Shown here one piece after another: positions 17,719 to 27,002 of a stretch of DNA of 64,000 nt. Each line of letters begins with the position of its first letter. Position 1 is the first letter of the stretch. The position numbers were made by a program, and so were the translations under genes. This DNA comes from Snuella lapsa. GTDB lineage: Bacteria > Bacteroidota > Bacteroidia > Flavobacteriales > Flavobacteriaceae. Location of the stretch: NCBI RefSeq assembly GCF_039539345.1, contig NZ_BAABCY010000012.1:1-64000 (forward strand), given 5' to 3'. The notes below the pieces were generated by a model. The model did no database searches. It was given only the letters and a program-made list of their open reading frames with translations, and was not told where the DNA came from.

Positions 17719-17805
17719 ACGGAATTTAGTCAAAAGTTCATTTTGCCAGTAAATATACAACGGTCGTCCTAAAGAAAAAAACGGCTATACTTCATTCCTG
17801 ATTTC

Positions 17806-19587
17806 CTACTTATTCAACAAGTAAGCTTCAATAAGAGGTGCTATTTTATTATACCCTCTAGCATTGGGATGCAACCCGTCTCTAAACAGTTTCTCATTTA
17901 TTACCCCTTTACTATTCAACAGTGGCTCTACTACCGATAGGTAACCAATCTGGAGTTCCTTAGTTATGATTTCAATATTATAATTCAATGCTTTTATACG
18001 GTCTTCCTGAGCCCTCCTGGGAAGGAGTCCCAACAAAGTAATTTTAGCTTTCGGTTGGCGGTCCTTAATTGCCCTAATTAAGAAGCGAAGCCCTTCAACA
18101 ATCTCCTTATCGGAATTTAAATGTAAATTATTGGTCCCTATTTTCAACAAAACCTGTTCTGCTTCAAAGCCATCCAATTCATCATGATAGACACGCCATA
18201 ATACATTTTCGATACGATCCCAGCCATATCCAAAATTCTTAACTCCTAGTTTTTCAAGGTAACGCTCCCATGAATCTGCTCCATTAACCACCGGCATATT
18301 AGGAACACCTCCCCATTGATGGACTATAGAATTACCTATAAAACAAACCTTTGGAGATGTAATTTTATTGGTCTCCAGTATATTTTGGTGTCTCATATTC
18401 CAATTGTAAACCGTTGCATCCCTATTTTGTGTTACGGGTATAGTCGTTGCAGTATTTCCAACAGATTCCTTTATTATGTCCCGGATACGCACCTCGTAAG
18501 CTTGGGCATATTGCTGCATTCCTAAATCATTGGGATGTGTTCCGTCCACATAACTATCTAATCCTAAACTTAATTCCTCCCTGGTTAGTACATGAATATC
18601 ACTAACGCCTTCGGAAACTAATTGTTTATACGCTTTTTGTAAGGTATTATTTAATTCGGAATAAATTTCATAGCGTTCTTTATTTGTACTTCCATCGGAA
18701 TACCCAGAATGTTCTACCAATAAAATTGGTGTCGAAGGATGTGTGCTTTTAAGACGTTTCACTGAAGCTATAATACGTTGAAAAACAAAATCGAGTGTTC
18801 TTTCTTTGGTTGGTGATAAATTGGGCAAGCAATCTAAAACATACAGTTTTGCATCGATTGCCTCAATATAATCTAATACCTCCTCTTCGAGTCTTCCATT
18901 ACCAGAGAAACCTAAATTAATGATAGGTCTGTCCAAACTTCGCTCTAGTATGGAAGTCCATGCCATACCTGGACGTGAAGCACAAGCGCCTTGCATTATA
19001 GAGGTTCCATAAACGACAACAGGCTTTTCTTTTCGCTTGGGTAAAGGGTTAAATATAGAATTGGTTTCTTTTCCTATCTCTAGCCATTCCACTTCATTAT
19101 ACAGGGGCAAATACAACATATACTCCTGACCTTTGTTATGATGCGATGGTTCTTTTAATTTAAGATTTGCATAATTATAAGTTATAGTATCTCCAAAAGC
19201 ATATAGTCCCCTATTCCATAGCCACTCACCATCATTCGTTTTGGTATACAAATCTACACCACTCACCCCCGTCGCAGGCATATGGTTAAAAGCCCTACCG
19301 CCTTTAACCTTGTACCTCACCACAATGTTTTGCGAATTACTTATAAAGCGAATGGATAACCCTGCCGATTGTTTTGATAAATTCCACAGAGGCTCTCTAA
19401 CTTCTCCTTCGGCAGATTTTGGTAATCTACCATAACCCTCTATATCTGGTCTATCCCATCCTCGTCCTTCTATTACTTTAGAGGAATCCGACATAGGGTT
19501 CCACCAATGCAAATTGGTTGTTTTTTGAGAAAACCCCAAAGTACTTGTAAAGGCTAAAAACAATACAATGTATGCTTCTTTTTTCAT
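17806..19587 (-). CDS. Two-module SGNH/GDSL hydrolase (GxDLY + SGNH + SGNH)
   Basis: A 593-residue exported esterase-like protein (signal MKKEAYIVLFLAFTSTLGFS). The first half has the GxDLY N-terminal domain (VSGVDLYTK near residue 115) and a Lipase_GDSL_3 module with block I YGTSIMQGACASRPG, block II LGFSGNGRLEEE and block V VDGTHPNDLGMQQYA. The second half, from about residue 390, is another complete SGNH module with CFIGNSIVHQWGG, LLKIGTNNLHLN and RDGLHPNARGYNKIA. Both modules retain the Ser, Gly, Asn and Asp-x-x-His positions, so both may be active. Likely role: removing acetyl or other esters from a glycan. The start overlaps the stop of the 366-residue protein (ATGA), so the two are translationally coupled. 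Confidence 0.85.
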   Translation of the reverse strand: MKKEAYIVLFLAFTSTLGFSQKTTNLHWWNPMSDSSKVIEGRGWDRPDIEGYGRLPKSAEGEVREPLWNLSKQSAGLSIRFISNSQNIVVRYKVKGGRAFNHMPATGVSGVDLYTKTNDGEWLWNRGLYAFGDTITYNYANLKLKEPSHHNKGQEYMLYLPLYNEVEWLEIGKETNSIFNPLPKRKEKPVVVYGTSIMQGACASRPGMAWTSILERSLDRPIINLGFSGNGRLEEEVLDYIEAIDAKLYVLDCLPNLSPTKERTLDFVFQRIIASVKRLKSTHPSTPILLVEHSGYSDGSTNKERYEIYSELNNTLQKAYKQLVSEGVSDIHVLTREELSLGLDSYVDGTHPNDLGMQQYAQAYEVRIRDIIKESVGNTATTIPVTQNRDATVYNWNMRHQNILETNKITSPKVCFIGNSIVHQWGGVPNMPVVNGADSWERYLEKLGVKNFGYGWDRIENVLWRVYHDELDGFEAEQVLLKIGTNNLHLNSDKEIVEGLRFLIRAIKDRQPKAKITLLGLLPRRAQEDRIKALNYNIEIITKELQIGYLSVVEPLLNSKGVINEKLFRDGLHPNARGYNKIAPLIEAYLLNK

Positions 19588-20684
19588 CGTTTTCTATTTA
19601 AAACAAAATAAGCTCCAATTCCAACTATTATGAAAAAGAAAACCAAGGAATACCAAATAACCGCATTGGTATTGCCCTTTTCATTTTCTTCTGGAACCTT
19701 AAATTGCTCGGCATGTATTATCTCTGGAATGTCATCAAACTCATCATCCAAATCGACAACAACGGGTTCGTAAGACACGCCATCGGGGTCAACCGGTGCT
19801 CTATTCTCTATAGCCAAAATACGGCTCATTTCTGTTAATACCATGGGATTGTCTACATCAAAACCCAACCGATCACTCAAAGCCTGTCTCGTTTCCTTTG
19901 GCCAATCTAACGGAATTTGGTAGCCTAACATCCATTTTCGATCCAATCCGCATTCACAATCTGCCCCAATGATAGATAAGAGTTTATATATGGTACCATT
20001 TCCAATAGCATTATAATCGACTTTCTCTCCCATAATACGCCCTTTTCCATAGACTACAAAGGCCAAGGGTTGCTCGGGTATAGTGGTTACTCCCAAACTC
20101 CACAATACCACCTCTTCTTGTTTAAACTGACTAGCCTGTATTGTAATCATATCTGGGCCAACGGCTACTTGTTTAGGCATATTGGGCATTATATTGGTAA
20201 TACGACCACAGGCTTCTAATATGGTTTGACGTGCTTTTTCATTGGCCTCTTTATTTAACCCCTCTATTAAAATTACCGACGCATAGTTTACGGGCAAATT
20301 TTTAAGAAGCTGACTTTGTACGGGTGAGTTTAACACATGTTCCCTTAAATTATTTCTACCCTTGGTTTCGGACAAAGCCAACATACGACCGTTTTTATCG
20401 ACCAAGACATAGGCTGGCAACGCTAGTTTACGGGCTTTTGCAAAGGCAACAACAGGGTTTGTTTCTGCATCGAAACCAATGGTACTTGTTTTGATATTTG
20501 ATTCTAGGAAAGCTTGCTCCTGCTGCTTCGGGAAGTCGGTTTGGTTTTCATCTATACGATACAAAACATAGGTTACTTTGGATAAGGTAGAAAACCCAAT
20601 TTCCCTAATGGTATATCTACAGGCTTCAGCCGATGAGACATACATAATTCCACACAAAGCAAAAACAAGTTTTAACAATCTCAT
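19584..20684 (-). CDS. Membrane-tethered periplasmic protein of unknown function
   Basis: A 366-residue protein with a signal peptide (LVFALCGIMYVSSAEA), an ACRYTIREIGFSTL segment directly after it, and a C-terminal helix (about 342-362, VIWYSLVFFFIIVGIGAYFV) followed by LNRKR, so most of the chain is periplasmic and anchored at the C end. Residues about 70-110 (ARKLALPAYVLVDKNGRMLA) look like a thioredoxin-fold edge. A later DCECGLDRKWMLGYQIP segment with clustered cysteines could bind a metal. I do not recognise a named family. It sits 15 nt after the propeller lipoprotein and overlaps the SGNH gene by 4 nt, so it is probably part of the same machinery as the propeller and the ABC exporter. 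Confidence 0.75.
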   Translation of the reverse strand: MRLLKLVFALCGIMYVSSAEACRYTIREIGFSTLSKVTYVLYRIDENQTDFPKQQEQAFLESNIKTSTIGFDAETNPVVAFAKARKLALPAYVLVDKNGRMLALSETKGRNNLREHVLNSPVQSQLLKNLPVNYASVILIEGLNKEANEKARQTILEACGRITNIMPNMPKQVAVGPDMITIQASQFKQEEVVLWSLGVTTIPEQPLAFVVYGKGRIMGEKVDYNAIGNGTIYKLLSIIGADCECGLDRKWMLGYQIPLDWPKETRQALSDRLGFDVDNPMVLTEMSRILAIENRAPVDPDGVSYEPVVVDLDDEFDDIPEIIHAEQFKVPEENEKGNTNAVIWYSLVFFFIIVGIGAYFVLNRKR

Positions 20685-20699
20685 TTTAAATATGTTATA

Positions 20700-23600
20700 T
20701 TAATGAAACAACATGCCTTCAGACACTAGTTGCTTATCTAATTTTGGTCCTTCTATGTATAGTCCATAATCTGAAGGTCCTTCACCAACAAAATGATCTA
20801 TCATTATGGGATGCAATCCCTTTTTTAAAGGCATTACCTTACTTACTTCTGCATTGCCCTTACTTTGTAATTCTACCACATCATGGAAGGAAACAAAATC
20901 GTAACTTCTTGTGGATTTACTACTAAAGGTATACATACCATCTACCGGGATATTAACATACCCTTTAAACCTTAGGGCAAACTTATTTTGATTTTCAAAG
21001 TCTGCCGTATCCAGATTACCAACAATCTTCGTCTTTTTTGCTTTTATGTCATCCAGTTTAGGAAGCTCATTGGTTTTTCCGTTTCCTTTATAATATGCCC
21101 TGGAAACCCCTTGCGAAGCCTTAGTTTCAATACTGGTTATTAAATTGGGAATTTGCATTTCAAAACTTGTCTCCTTGCTTTCTATAAGCTTCCCATTACT
21201 TTCCCAGATGGTCTTGGCTTTTATCAAGATTTTTTCTGTAAATGGTACTGAACCATCAAATTTTGGTGAATTAAGGGAAGGTGACGTACCATCTACTGTA
21301 TAGTGCACTGTACCCGATTGTCCGATACGTTCGATATAAAAAACCCAATTTCCATCAATGAGCTGAGGGGTTTCTACTATTTTGGGTTCTGGATAAACTC
21401 TTGTAAAGGTCTTTGTTCTTGTAAAAGCTACTTTATCATCATTTTTATCAACATAAACTACGGCCTTTACATCTGTTGTTTCTGTAATAACAATAGGTTG
21501 GGTATATAAATTTGAGGCCATCGTAGGTTCGCTGCCATCCAAGGTATAATATACGGCTCCATTAGCACTGCTTTTAGTTTTTATTTCAAGCTTTAAAGTG
21601 TCTATAAATTTTTCATCTTCATATATAAACGTAATAGGCGCCCTTGACTTAGGTGTGAATACCATAGATGTTTCCAACCAGTTACCACAGCTACAACCAC
21701 CTCCGGCTTCTGGTGACAATACCAAGCCTTGTGCCGGGATTGTACTAATCCAACAATCAGGACGCAAACGCTCCCATTGTGAAAACTTATTGGTTTCAAA
21801 GTTAAACTGGGTAACGCTACCTCCTCTATAGAATGCCGATTGCTCCGATAAGGCATAAGAAGCACAGCCATGTCCGGCTTTAGGCACTTCTTCTTTTAAC
21901 AAGTCGCCAGTATCCAATTGATACATAGCTGGCTTTACAATTAAACGGTTATTTACAATGGCTGGTTTAGAAAGGTGTCCTCCATGATCTCCAGAAAACC
22001 AATTTTGCTCTTTATGCCATACCAGGTCTCCTGTTGCTGTACTATAGTTATAAATATAATATTTGCCTGCTGCTGATGCCACTAAAACATTAAAATGACT
22101 GCCTCCGGCCATAAAATAGGTCGTAACACCTGAAGCGGTATTGATAGGTTTTTCCCAGTTAATTTTACCAGAGACTACATTTAGGGATACCATGTATAGA
22201 TCCTTGAAAATGGTTGGATCTGCCCTATTGTCTTTGGACAGTTTAAAACGTTTGTTTCTGGACTCTACAAAACTCATGGTGTTGCCGCTAATTGTTATTG
22301 TTGCGTTTATAATAAATGTAGACGGCTTCTCGTAGATCCAAACTGGTTTTAGTGTATTCTTATCTTTAGCAAAGATGTTGTAACTCACTACCTTATCTGA
22401 TAATGGACCTGATTGACTATCGTACCAACCATCTCCGCCGTAGTAGTTTGTATAAGCACTTCCTTGCGGTGTTGCAGACCCTATTACCATATTGTTCTTA
22501 ACACTAACATACCCCCAATCGTTTGCTATATTGGCCTTATTACTTTGTTCTACGGGTATAATAGCATCTATAGCTCCCGTGTTATTATTAATTTTAATAA
22601 GGTTTTGCTTTATTGCCGCGTATACAAAATCATCATCGGCTACCCAATTACTACAATCGCGATGTACGTTCATTCTGTTTAACCCTGGCAATTCTTTGGA
22701 CCATAATACATTTCCGTTATAGGCATCAACAGCTACTATACGCTCTCTTCCCTGAACAAACATTTTTCCGTCTACAGCCAACGGAGATGGCTTTCGTCCG
22801 CTTCTATCGGTTTGAAAGCGTGGTCCCGGGCGTCCCATCCATTGGATTTCAAAGTCATCGGTTCCTGTCGATCCCCAAAGACTTTCTCCACCAAAAGCAC
22901 TATTATCTGCCAAGCCATATTGGTGCGTCCACTTACCAGCCGTTTCGTAGGGTGCTTTCTTTAATTTACTATAATTATTTTCATCTATATAAGTTACTTG
23001 CCACATATTGGTTGCCTCACTCAACCAGTCATCAAAATTGGATGACACATTATCAAGAAGCGCATAGCCTTCTGGTTTTACTATTCTAATAACCTCATCG
23101 GCTTCACAACCAGATGTTTTATTTACCAGTACAATATTTGCAATATCACTGGTTATTGGTAAATTGGATAGATCGTGTACATGATGTACAGCTATTTTAC
23201 CACCATATACACCTGTAGCTTGTAACGCTTCTCTTAATGCCTGCACATCGGACTCCGAAGTATCAAACAGCATAACTTTAATACCGGGAATGGAAGCGAT
23301 CTCTAATGCTTTATCTTTATTGTTCGTTCCAAATACAACGGCTATTCCTTTTTTGAAATCTTTTAGGTTTTCAATTTCTTTTACCAGGGCGCTTTTTTCC
23401 GGACTAACATTCGTTGGATCGTCATGGGCTTCATAGTTAAAGAAATTATCGAACTCATAGCGTTTGCTTTTATGCTCCCCAGAAACGATCTGATACCCAT
23501 AAATAAAGTCCTTTCTAAGGTCTGTAATTACCACACGATGCTCTTTCGCTGGTGCTTCTTCTTTAAATTGCTTTCCGCCAAAATCATCGCCCCAGTAAGT

Positions 23601-25082
23601 GGTACAAGTAATAGCATCTTTTGTAACATAGGTTATCTCCACAGAGTCAGGTCCTACAGTAGTTACAAAAGGACCCGCCTCAAGTTCTAAATCAGCTACC
23701 TCAGATTCTTCAGCAGCTTTAATTACCTCATCAACACGAGCTGGCTTATCTGCGTTTTCGGCTAATAAACTATTTTGTCCTTTACCACTTCTAAAGCAGT
23801 ATATATGGCCTTCGCCTGTTGATGCAAACAACGCATTATCGGCTATGGTCAATGCATAAACAGCACCTTTTACAGGGGCTTCCCAAAGCGGAAATCCATT
23901 TTTGGTACTTACAGCATATACTTTATCTGTCGCGCCAACATAGAGTACATCTCCTGATATAACAATACGATGTGCTTTATAATCACGTTTTAACCAAACA
24001 ACTTTCTTGGTTTTTCGGTCATAGGCCGATATGGAATTATCGGTTAGAATGTAGCTAAAATCTCCACTAACTACCATTTCCTTACCGTCTTTAAAAGACA
24101 TGTAATCGGCGTTCTTTTTATCCTTTCTTTCAGCTACAGAAGCAAATTCTCCTATTGTTTCAGCAATCCCTTTGGCTCTTGTGTTATTGGGGTGTACTAT
24201 GTTTTTTTCTGGCGTTACCAGTACGAAGCATCCTCCAGTTCCTGCCAACTGCCCTTTACTCTCTCCTGTATTTTTATCGAAGAAAATAGGAGATATACGG
24301 CCTTGTGGCTGAATAATCTTTGAGCCTGTTGAAGCCATCGCGCCTTCTAAGGTTAAATTCTCATAAGTTTTAATATACGTCCCAGTACCTTCAGGTTTTC
24401 CTGTTTTAACATTCACGGCACAGAAGTAGGAATCTTTCCAAGGCAATAGTGATGCTCCAAAATAGGCTATATCGTCTTCTATTAAAATCCCCGTTCTTAT
24501 AGGCCAAAAGGAAATAAGGGCATTATTGTTAATTACTTTTTTAGGTTGTTCTGCTACAGGTGAATACTTCCATACTAATTTACCACTGGTTGCTTTAATA
24601 CAGTAAGCATAGCCATCATCCGATCCAAAGAATAATTTCCCCTGGTAAAATACCGGAGCCACACGAATGGGACCGCCTGTTGTAAAAGTCCATAGTTCCT
24701 TACCTGTTTTACTGTCTAAACAGTGAATGGCATTATCGGCAGTCGATCCATAATACAATTTATTGCCCACAACAACAGGATAATATGATAGGTCGTAATC
24801 CCGCATGGATGGTAAAGGCCCACTTCGAGCATAAGTATCTTCTTTTGCAGGTCCATACCAAGCAGGTACAGGCATTTGTGGTGCAATATACTGCCAATCC
24901 TCTCCCAAACTCGCCAAATCTAGCTGTATAGCTGCGTTGGCACTGCGGTAATTATCCTTTTTAAATTGCGGCCAATCATTAGCTATATCCAGCTTCATTT
25001 CTTCTTCGCAATTGTAGCACAAAGCCATAAGTACCCCTAGAAGGAGCGCTTTCATTGTAACATGCTTTAATATCTTTTTCAT
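20700..25082 (-). CDS. Giant PQQ-like propeller lipoprotein with Rossmann, chitobiase-type and PA14 domains
   Basis: A 1460-residue lipoprotein (lipobox ALCYNC, Cys about 25). Order of parts: PQQ/BamB-like repeats about 30-440 (ALHCLDSKTGKELWTF-type blades such as HCLDSKTGKELWTFTTGG); an FN3/phosphatase-N-like strand block about 455-530; a Rossmann domain about 545-660 (GIAVVFGTNNKDKALEIAS, VIRIVKPEGYALLDN) that resembles a SAM-methyltransferase fold; a second propeller about 700-1130 (VAVDAYNGNVLWSKELPG) ending in a Cys cluster GGGCSCGNW; two CHB_HEX_C-like sandwiches about 1160-1310 (VYYTLDGSEPT, VHYTVDGTSPS); and a PA14-like domain to the end. There is no CxxCH haem motif. Large propeller-Rossmann proteins of this plan are familiar from Planctomycetota (from memory). 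Function unknown. Confidence 0.85.
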   Translation of the reverse strand: MKKILKHVTMKALLLGVLMALCYNCEEEMKLDIANDWPQFKKDNYRSANAAIQLDLASLGEDWQYIAPQMPVPAWYGPAKEDTYARSGPLPSMRDYDLSYYPVVVGNKLYYGSTADNAIHCLDSKTGKELWTFTTGGPIRVAPVFYQGKLFFGSDDGYAYCIKATSGKLVWKYSPVAEQPKKVINNNALISFWPIRTGILIEDDIAYFGASLLPWKDSYFCAVNVKTGKPEGTGTYIKTYENLTLEGAMASTGSKIIQPQGRISPIFFDKNTGESKGQLAGTGGCFVLVTPEKNIVHPNNTRAKGIAETIGEFASVAERKDKKNADYMSFKDGKEMVVSGDFSYILTDNSISAYDRKTKKVVWLKRDYKAHRIVISGDVLYVGATDKVYAVSTKNGFPLWEAPVKGAVYALTIADNALFASTGEGHIYCFRSGKGQNSLLAENADKPARVDEVIKAAEESEVADLELEAGPFVTTVGPDSVEITYVTKDAITCTTYWGDDFGGKQFKEEAPAKEHRVVITDLRKDFIYGYQIVSGEHKSKRYEFDNFFNYEAHDDPTNVSPEKSALVKEIENLKDFKKGIAVVFGTNNKDKALEIASIPGIKVMLFDTSESDVQALREALQATGVYGGKIAVHHVHDLSNLPITSDIANIVLVNKTSGCEADEVIRIVKPEGYALLDNVSSNFDDWLSEATNMWQVTYIDENNYSKLKKAPYETAGKWTHQYGLADNSAFGGESLWGSTGTDDFEIQWMGRPGPRFQTDRSGRKPSPLAVDGKMFVQGRERIVAVDAYNGNVLWSKELPGLNRMNVHRDCSNWVADDDFVYAAIKQNLIKINNNTGAIDAIIPVEQSNKANIANDWGYVSVKNNMVIGSATPQGSAYTNYYGGDGWYDSQSGPLSDKVVSYNIFAKDKNTLKPVWIYEKPSTFIINATITISGNTMSFVESRNKRFKLSKDNRADPTIFKDLYMVSLNVVSGKINWEKPINTASGVTTYFMAGGSHFNVLVASAAGKYYIYNYSTATGDLVWHKEQNWFSGDHGGHLSKPAIVNNRLIVKPAMYQLDTGDLLKEEVPKAGHGCASYALSEQSAFYRGGSVTQFNFETNKFSQWERLRPDCWISTIPAQGLVLSPEAGGGCSCGNWLETSMVFTPKSRAPITFIYEDEKFIDTLKLEIKTKSSANGAVYYTLDGSEPTMASNLYTQPIVITETTDVKAVVYVDKNDDKVAFTRTKTFTRVYPEPKIVETPQLIDGNWVFYIERIGQSGTVHYTVDGTSPSLNSPKFDGSVPFTEKILIKAKTIWESNGKLIESKETSFEMQIPNLITSIETKASQGVSRAYYKGNGKTNELPKLDDIKAKKTKIVGNLDTADFENQNKFALRFKGYVNIPVDGMYTFSSKSTRSYDFVSFHDVVELQSKGNAEVSKVMPLKKGLHPIMIDHFVGEGPSDYGLYIEGPKLDKQLVSEGMLFH

Positions 25083-25177
25083 CTGTTAGGTATTTATTTG
25101 TTTTTTAATGGTCAGATGCAATGCCCTAATTATCATTTTCGGTTGGTTAGCAACTTTTGTTAATGGGCATTTCATAC
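25083..25177 (-). other. Structured intergenic element, copy A (leader of the propeller gene)
   Basis: About 95 nt directly 5' of the propeller gene align with 42779-42868 at roughly 75 % identity by eye. On the minus strand an outer stem AATGCCC/GGGCATT encloses a GTTG-loop-CAAC hairpin, followed by the shared block CATCTGACC. In copy B the outer stem has changed on both sides while still able to pair. It may be a structured RNA leader or a small dispersed repeat. A 29-codon frame (MKCPLTKV start) also runs through copy A but is broken in copy B. Confidence 0.5.
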
Positions 25178-25193
25178 GTCTAAATTTTAGTGA

Positions 25194-25850
25194 TCATGTT
25201 ATTAGTTGTCCTTTGTCCAATCGAATGGTTCGGGTAGCATAAGCATCTGCTAAATGTCCGTGTGTAACCATAATGACCGTTCCTCCGTTTTCTTGATAAG
25301 CTTTAAGATAATTCATAACATCTATGGTATTTTTCTCATCCAGATTTCCTGTAGGTTCATCTGCCAAAATCAAAGAAGGGTTGATTATAAGGGCTCTTGC
25401 CAATGCTACGCGCTGCTTCTCCCCTGCGCTTAACTGTGAAGGTTTGTGATACAGCCTATCTTTAATCCTCAGTTCCTCTACAATACGAAAAACATCTGCT
25501 TCGTTAATTTGCGCATTGGTAAGTGTGTTTGGAAGCATGATATTTTCAAAAACATTTAAATAGGGCAACAGGTGATACGATTGGAATACAAAGCCAATTT
25601 CATTAGCTCTATAATTACCGCGCTCCTTTTCAGACAGTTTGCATAAATCCTTATCCTTAACAATTACAGTTCCCGAGGACGGCTGTAACATGCCTCCCAA
25701 AATAAATAGAAGGGTTGATTTACCACTTCCACTTTCTCCTTTAATTAATAAAAACTCTGATGTTTCAACTTTTAAATTGATACTGTTTAAAGCTGTAACC
25801 TTACTTTTCCCAGAATTAAACTGTTTACTTATGTCTTGTATCTCTAACAT
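25194..25850 (-). CDS. ABC transporter ATPase, LolD/MacB type
   Basis: A 218-residue nucleotide-binding subunit with Walker A GESGSGKSTL (about 38-47), Q-loop FVFQSYHLLPYL, signature LSAGEKQRVALARAL and Walker B LILADEPTGNLD, then the H-loop MVTHGHLADAY. The Q-loop sequence and the PTGNLDEKN ending are hallmarks of the LolD/MacB/FtsE branch, which powers mechanotransmission or lipoprotein release rather than import. Its permease partner begins upstream at 26990 and ends 3 nt before this start. Together they probably handle a periplasmic product or lipoprotein of this locus, the giant propeller lipoprotein being an obvious candidate. Confidence 0.9.
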   Translation of the reverse strand: MLEIQDISKQFNSGKSKVTALNSINLKVETSEFLLIKGESGSGKSTLLFILGGMLQPSSGTVIVKDKDLCKLSEKERGNYRANEIGFVFQSYHLLPYLNVFENIMLPNTLTNAQINEADVFRIVEELRIKDRLYHKPSQLSAGEKQRVALARALIINPSLILADEPTGNLDEKNTIDVMNYLKAYQENGGTVIMVTHGHLADAYATRTIRLDKGQLIT

Positions 25851-25853
25851 ATT

Positions 25854-26990
25854 CTATTCTTTAAGTAATTCTGCTGAATCCCTATTAACAGCCCATAGCA
25901 CAGGCAATAATGATGATAATGCTGCGAAAAAAGGCCCTATAATTACCGCTCCAAGTAACAATAAGTAATTTGGGGCAATGGCTATTTTAGTGACATTGAA
26001 TACATTAGGCCCTAATTGATAGGAGCCTATCGTACCAATTACAAACCCAATAATGGCTCCAATAAACCCAATGAGCAATGCCCGTAAAAAAAACTGTTTA
26101 CTTATATTCCAACTGGTAACTCCTATAGCACGCATAATACCTATTTCTGGGGTACGTTCTTTTACATTTGTCATTGTCACCGACCCAAGCCATAAAGCAC
26201 AAATAATGAGTATAATCGGAAATAAGAAGAAAAAATACCTGTCGGCCATTTTACGTTGCTTTTCTCTAGCATCGGCCACACTGGATTTCATAATGACTTT
26301 CGCTTCGGGTGCTATTTTTTTCAACTCTGCCCTAAGTTCTCCCAGAGGATCTCCATTTTTAGTGGAACACATGCAATTAATGGCCATTACTTCATTAACA
26401 CGTCCTTTCATTTTCACTAAGGACTGAAGTGTCGCTAAATCGAAATACATCCTAACATCGTCTTCACTTCCCGATTCTGTTAAGGTTTTAGAAACTTCAA
26501 ATGGCTTATTAAAAACGGTAATCGTATCACCTTCTTTTATATTGAACTGGTTTGCTATCTCGTACCCCAAATACACTTTATCTTTTTCTATGGCAAAAAT
26601 CATTTTTGACTTTTTTGCTCCTGAGGGTTCTCTTTCCTGGCTTGAAATTCCGGTAAGCACTACATGTTTGTCTTGCCACTCTACACGTTTATGAAGCGTA
26701 GCTGTTAAATGTGCATAGTTAACGGACTTTTGATTTACCAATTTATCGACTACTTCTTCAGACATACTCAAATTGGAATAGCCTTCTACCCAAAACTGGT
26801 TAATATCGGTACCTCCCGGAATGATGCGGACATTAAATCCCATATCCCTGGTTAATCGAATGGTTTCCTTTTGAGTTGCCCGTGTCATGGTATAAAAAAA
26901 CACTACCAGCGTTACAATGGTGACCATTCCTAAAAGTCCCATTAAAAAATTGAACTTTCTATGTATTATTTCTTTTAAAATCAGTTTCAT
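25854..26990 (-). CDS. FtsX/MacB-type ABC permease
   Basis: A 378-residue permease with the MacB/FtsX plan: one N-terminal helix (about 14-34, LMGLLGMVTIVTLVVFFYT), a periplasmic domain of about 220 residues, and three C-terminal helices (about 255-275, 300-325, 340-362). The motif KERTPEIGIMRAIGVTSWNI between the first two C-terminal helices is the FtsX coupling segment. The family does not move substrate through a channel but transmits ATPase movement to the periplasm, as in MacB and LolCE. It is coupled to the LolD-like ATPase 3 nt downstream. The periplasmic domain carries a CMCST cysteine pair that could bind metal or form a disulfide. Confidence 0.87.
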   Translation of the reverse strand: MKLILKEIIHRKFNFLMGLLGMVTIVTLVVFFYTMTRATQKETIRLTRDMGFNVRIIPGGTDINQFWVEGYSNLSMSEEVVDKLVNQKSVNYAHLTATLHKRVEWQDKHVVLTGISSQEREPSGAKKSKMIFAIEKDKVYLGYEIANQFNIKEGDTITVFNKPFEVSKTLTESGSEDDVRMYFDLATLQSLVKMKGRVNEVMAINCMCSTKNGDPLGELRAELKKIAPEAKVIMKSSVADAREKQRKMADRYFFFLFPIILIICALWLGSVTMTNVKERTPEIGIMRAIGVTSWNISKQFFLRALLIGFIGAIIGFVIGTIGSYQLGPNVFNVTKIAIAPNYLLLLGAVIIGPFFAALSSLLPVLWAVNRDSAELLKE

Positions 26991-27002
26991 CCGTTACTTA
27001 TT

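Noticed and set aside
20700..25082. Quinoprotein alcohol dehydrogenase
   Set aside because: The propeller repeats are of the BamB/PQQ-like type but the catalytic disulfide pair and the dehydrogenase motifs are not seen, and there is no CxxCH haem site.
25098..25166. 29-codon small ORF inside intergenic element A
   Set aside because: The frame is interrupted by stops and a length change in the related copy B, so conservation is at the nucleotide level rather than the protein level.
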